NCBI GenBank assembly: GCA_037039925.1
Contig: JAXRKP010000678.1
Span: 7,501 to 71,500 of the forward strand
Direction: 5' to 3'
Length of the DNA: 64,000 nucleotides
Origin: Doris montereyensis
Lineage: Eukaryota > Mollusca > Gastropoda > Nudibranchia > Dorididae
Each line of letters begins with the position of its first letter. The stretch's first letter is position 1. A program made the translations under genes and the position numbers. The notes under the pieces are model-generated. The model saw only the letters and a program-made list of their open reading frames with translations. It was not told the DNA's origin and made no database searches. Shown piece by piece: positions 63,330 to 64,000 of this stretch.

Positions 63330-63620
63330 CTACAATAATGGGTACGCCACGCCTCTGGTCCTGTCCACTTCTCCCTGGTCTGAATCCGCGCTGATGTTCT
63401 CCATTCTGATCTTCCCCACTTTTCCTCAGTCTCATTTTTCCCCCCTGTACGCTCAGCAGCAATGTCCCTGTATAATTCGAACATTCTATAGGTGACTCAT
63501 TTTGTGTGTTGGCATTATCGTTCCCCTTTTCCAGTCATTTGGTACCTATTTGACTTCTATGCTTGTTGACCTATTGCATGTAAGAGTTTGCCTGCCTCTC
63601 TCTCTTGGTTTTTAATAATT
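63330..63620 (-). mobile_element. LINE RT fragment, opposite orientation
   Basis: The minus strand reads SPIECSNY, then MRLRKSGEDQNGEHQRGFRP and GRSGQDQ, the same RT segment as in the neighbouring copies but more diverged. It sits tail-to-tail with the 61-kb copy. Confidence 0.75.
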
Positions 63621-63632
63621 TATGGATATATC

Positions 63633-63636
<4 letters not shown>

Positions 63637-63728
<92 letters not shown>
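63637..63728. repeat. (TA)n microsatellite
   Basis: About 90 bp of TA. Confidence 0.97.
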
Positions 63729-63731
<3 letters not shown>

Positions 63732-63733
63732 TG

Positions 63734-64000
63734 TTATCCTCGTGGTGCTTGGACAGCACATAAGGCCGGCACAGTGGATCGCCATGGAACACGATCAAAT
63801 GCCAATTTTGTCATCTGTCCCCACGTCCATCCCTGGGTCTGCATCTCTTTTTCGATGCTTCTCTTCCAAGGTTCTAGCGGACGACCTCTCTTCCTTGTTC
63901 CCTGAGGAGTCCATCTGATGGCTATTTTATGGATGGCATCAGCATTCATCCTAAGGATATGACCAGTCCACATCCATCTTCTCTTCCTCACATTCTGGGA
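63734..64000 (-). mobile_element. C-terminal domain of another LINE, running off the window
   Basis: Minus-strand frame MRKRRWMWTGHILRMNADA, then RWTPQGTRKRGRPLEPWKRS and DRVPWRSTVPALCA. This is the common C-terminal (W..GH.LR / GKRKRGRP / DR..WR) tail of non-LTR endonuclease-reverse transcriptases. The rest lies beyond the right edge. Confidence 0.8.

Overview
The window is eukaryotic nuclear DNA. It has spliced genes with GT-AG introns, tRNA-derived SINEs, several families of non-LTR retrotransposons (LINEs), TA-flanked DNA transposons and very long microsatellites. A V-domain SINE, LINEs with AAAG or ATT tails, and the gene content point to a marine invertebrate, most plausibly a lophotrochozoan such as a mollusc. 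That placement is inference. No rRNA, genuine tRNA, CRISPR array or bacterial-type operon is visible.

Three host genes can be supported. (1) A terminal exon of a Tctex1-domain dynein light chain lies at 9.74-9.99 kb (+). (2) A complete six-exon homologue of human C8orf74 lies at 27.5-40.0 kb (-); it was found by chaining splice phases, because its ORFs are broken by single missing bases in A-runs. (3) A complete six-exon tartrate-resistant (purple) acid phosphatase, ACP5-like, lies at 40.27-45.97 kb (+). Genes 2 and 3 are head to head, about 250 bp apart. A near-consensus RFX X-box sits a few bases upstream of the C8orf74-like ATG.

Layout: 0-3.6 kb holds CAG, TAG and GAA trinucleotide arrays embedded in two mosaic copies of one unique segment. 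3.6-5.9 kb is a 27-bp minisatellite. 5.9-9.2 kb is a scrambled unique segment plus a reverse-strand LINE. 9.2-10.3 kb is the Tctex1 exon between inverted CT and GA arrays. 11.4-14.9 kb has a decayed transposase-like ORF, a LINE 3' end and about 770 bp of ATT then TTC repeats. 17.3-22.1 kb has a LINE and SINEs. 24-26 kb has a MITE-like element, a hairpin and a 110-bp tandem repeat. 27-46 kb is the divergent gene pair, with transposons in its introns. 47-52 kb is mostly non-coding, with one TA-flanked element. 52.8-64 kb is LINE-rich.

The most unusual observations are: the mosaic duplications in the first 8 kb, which are probably a consensus artefact; the recurrent homopolymer undercalls inside otherwise intact genes; a TIR transposon with an 8-bp target duplication landing at intron position +5 beside a donor site; and the X-box in a shared divergent promoter.
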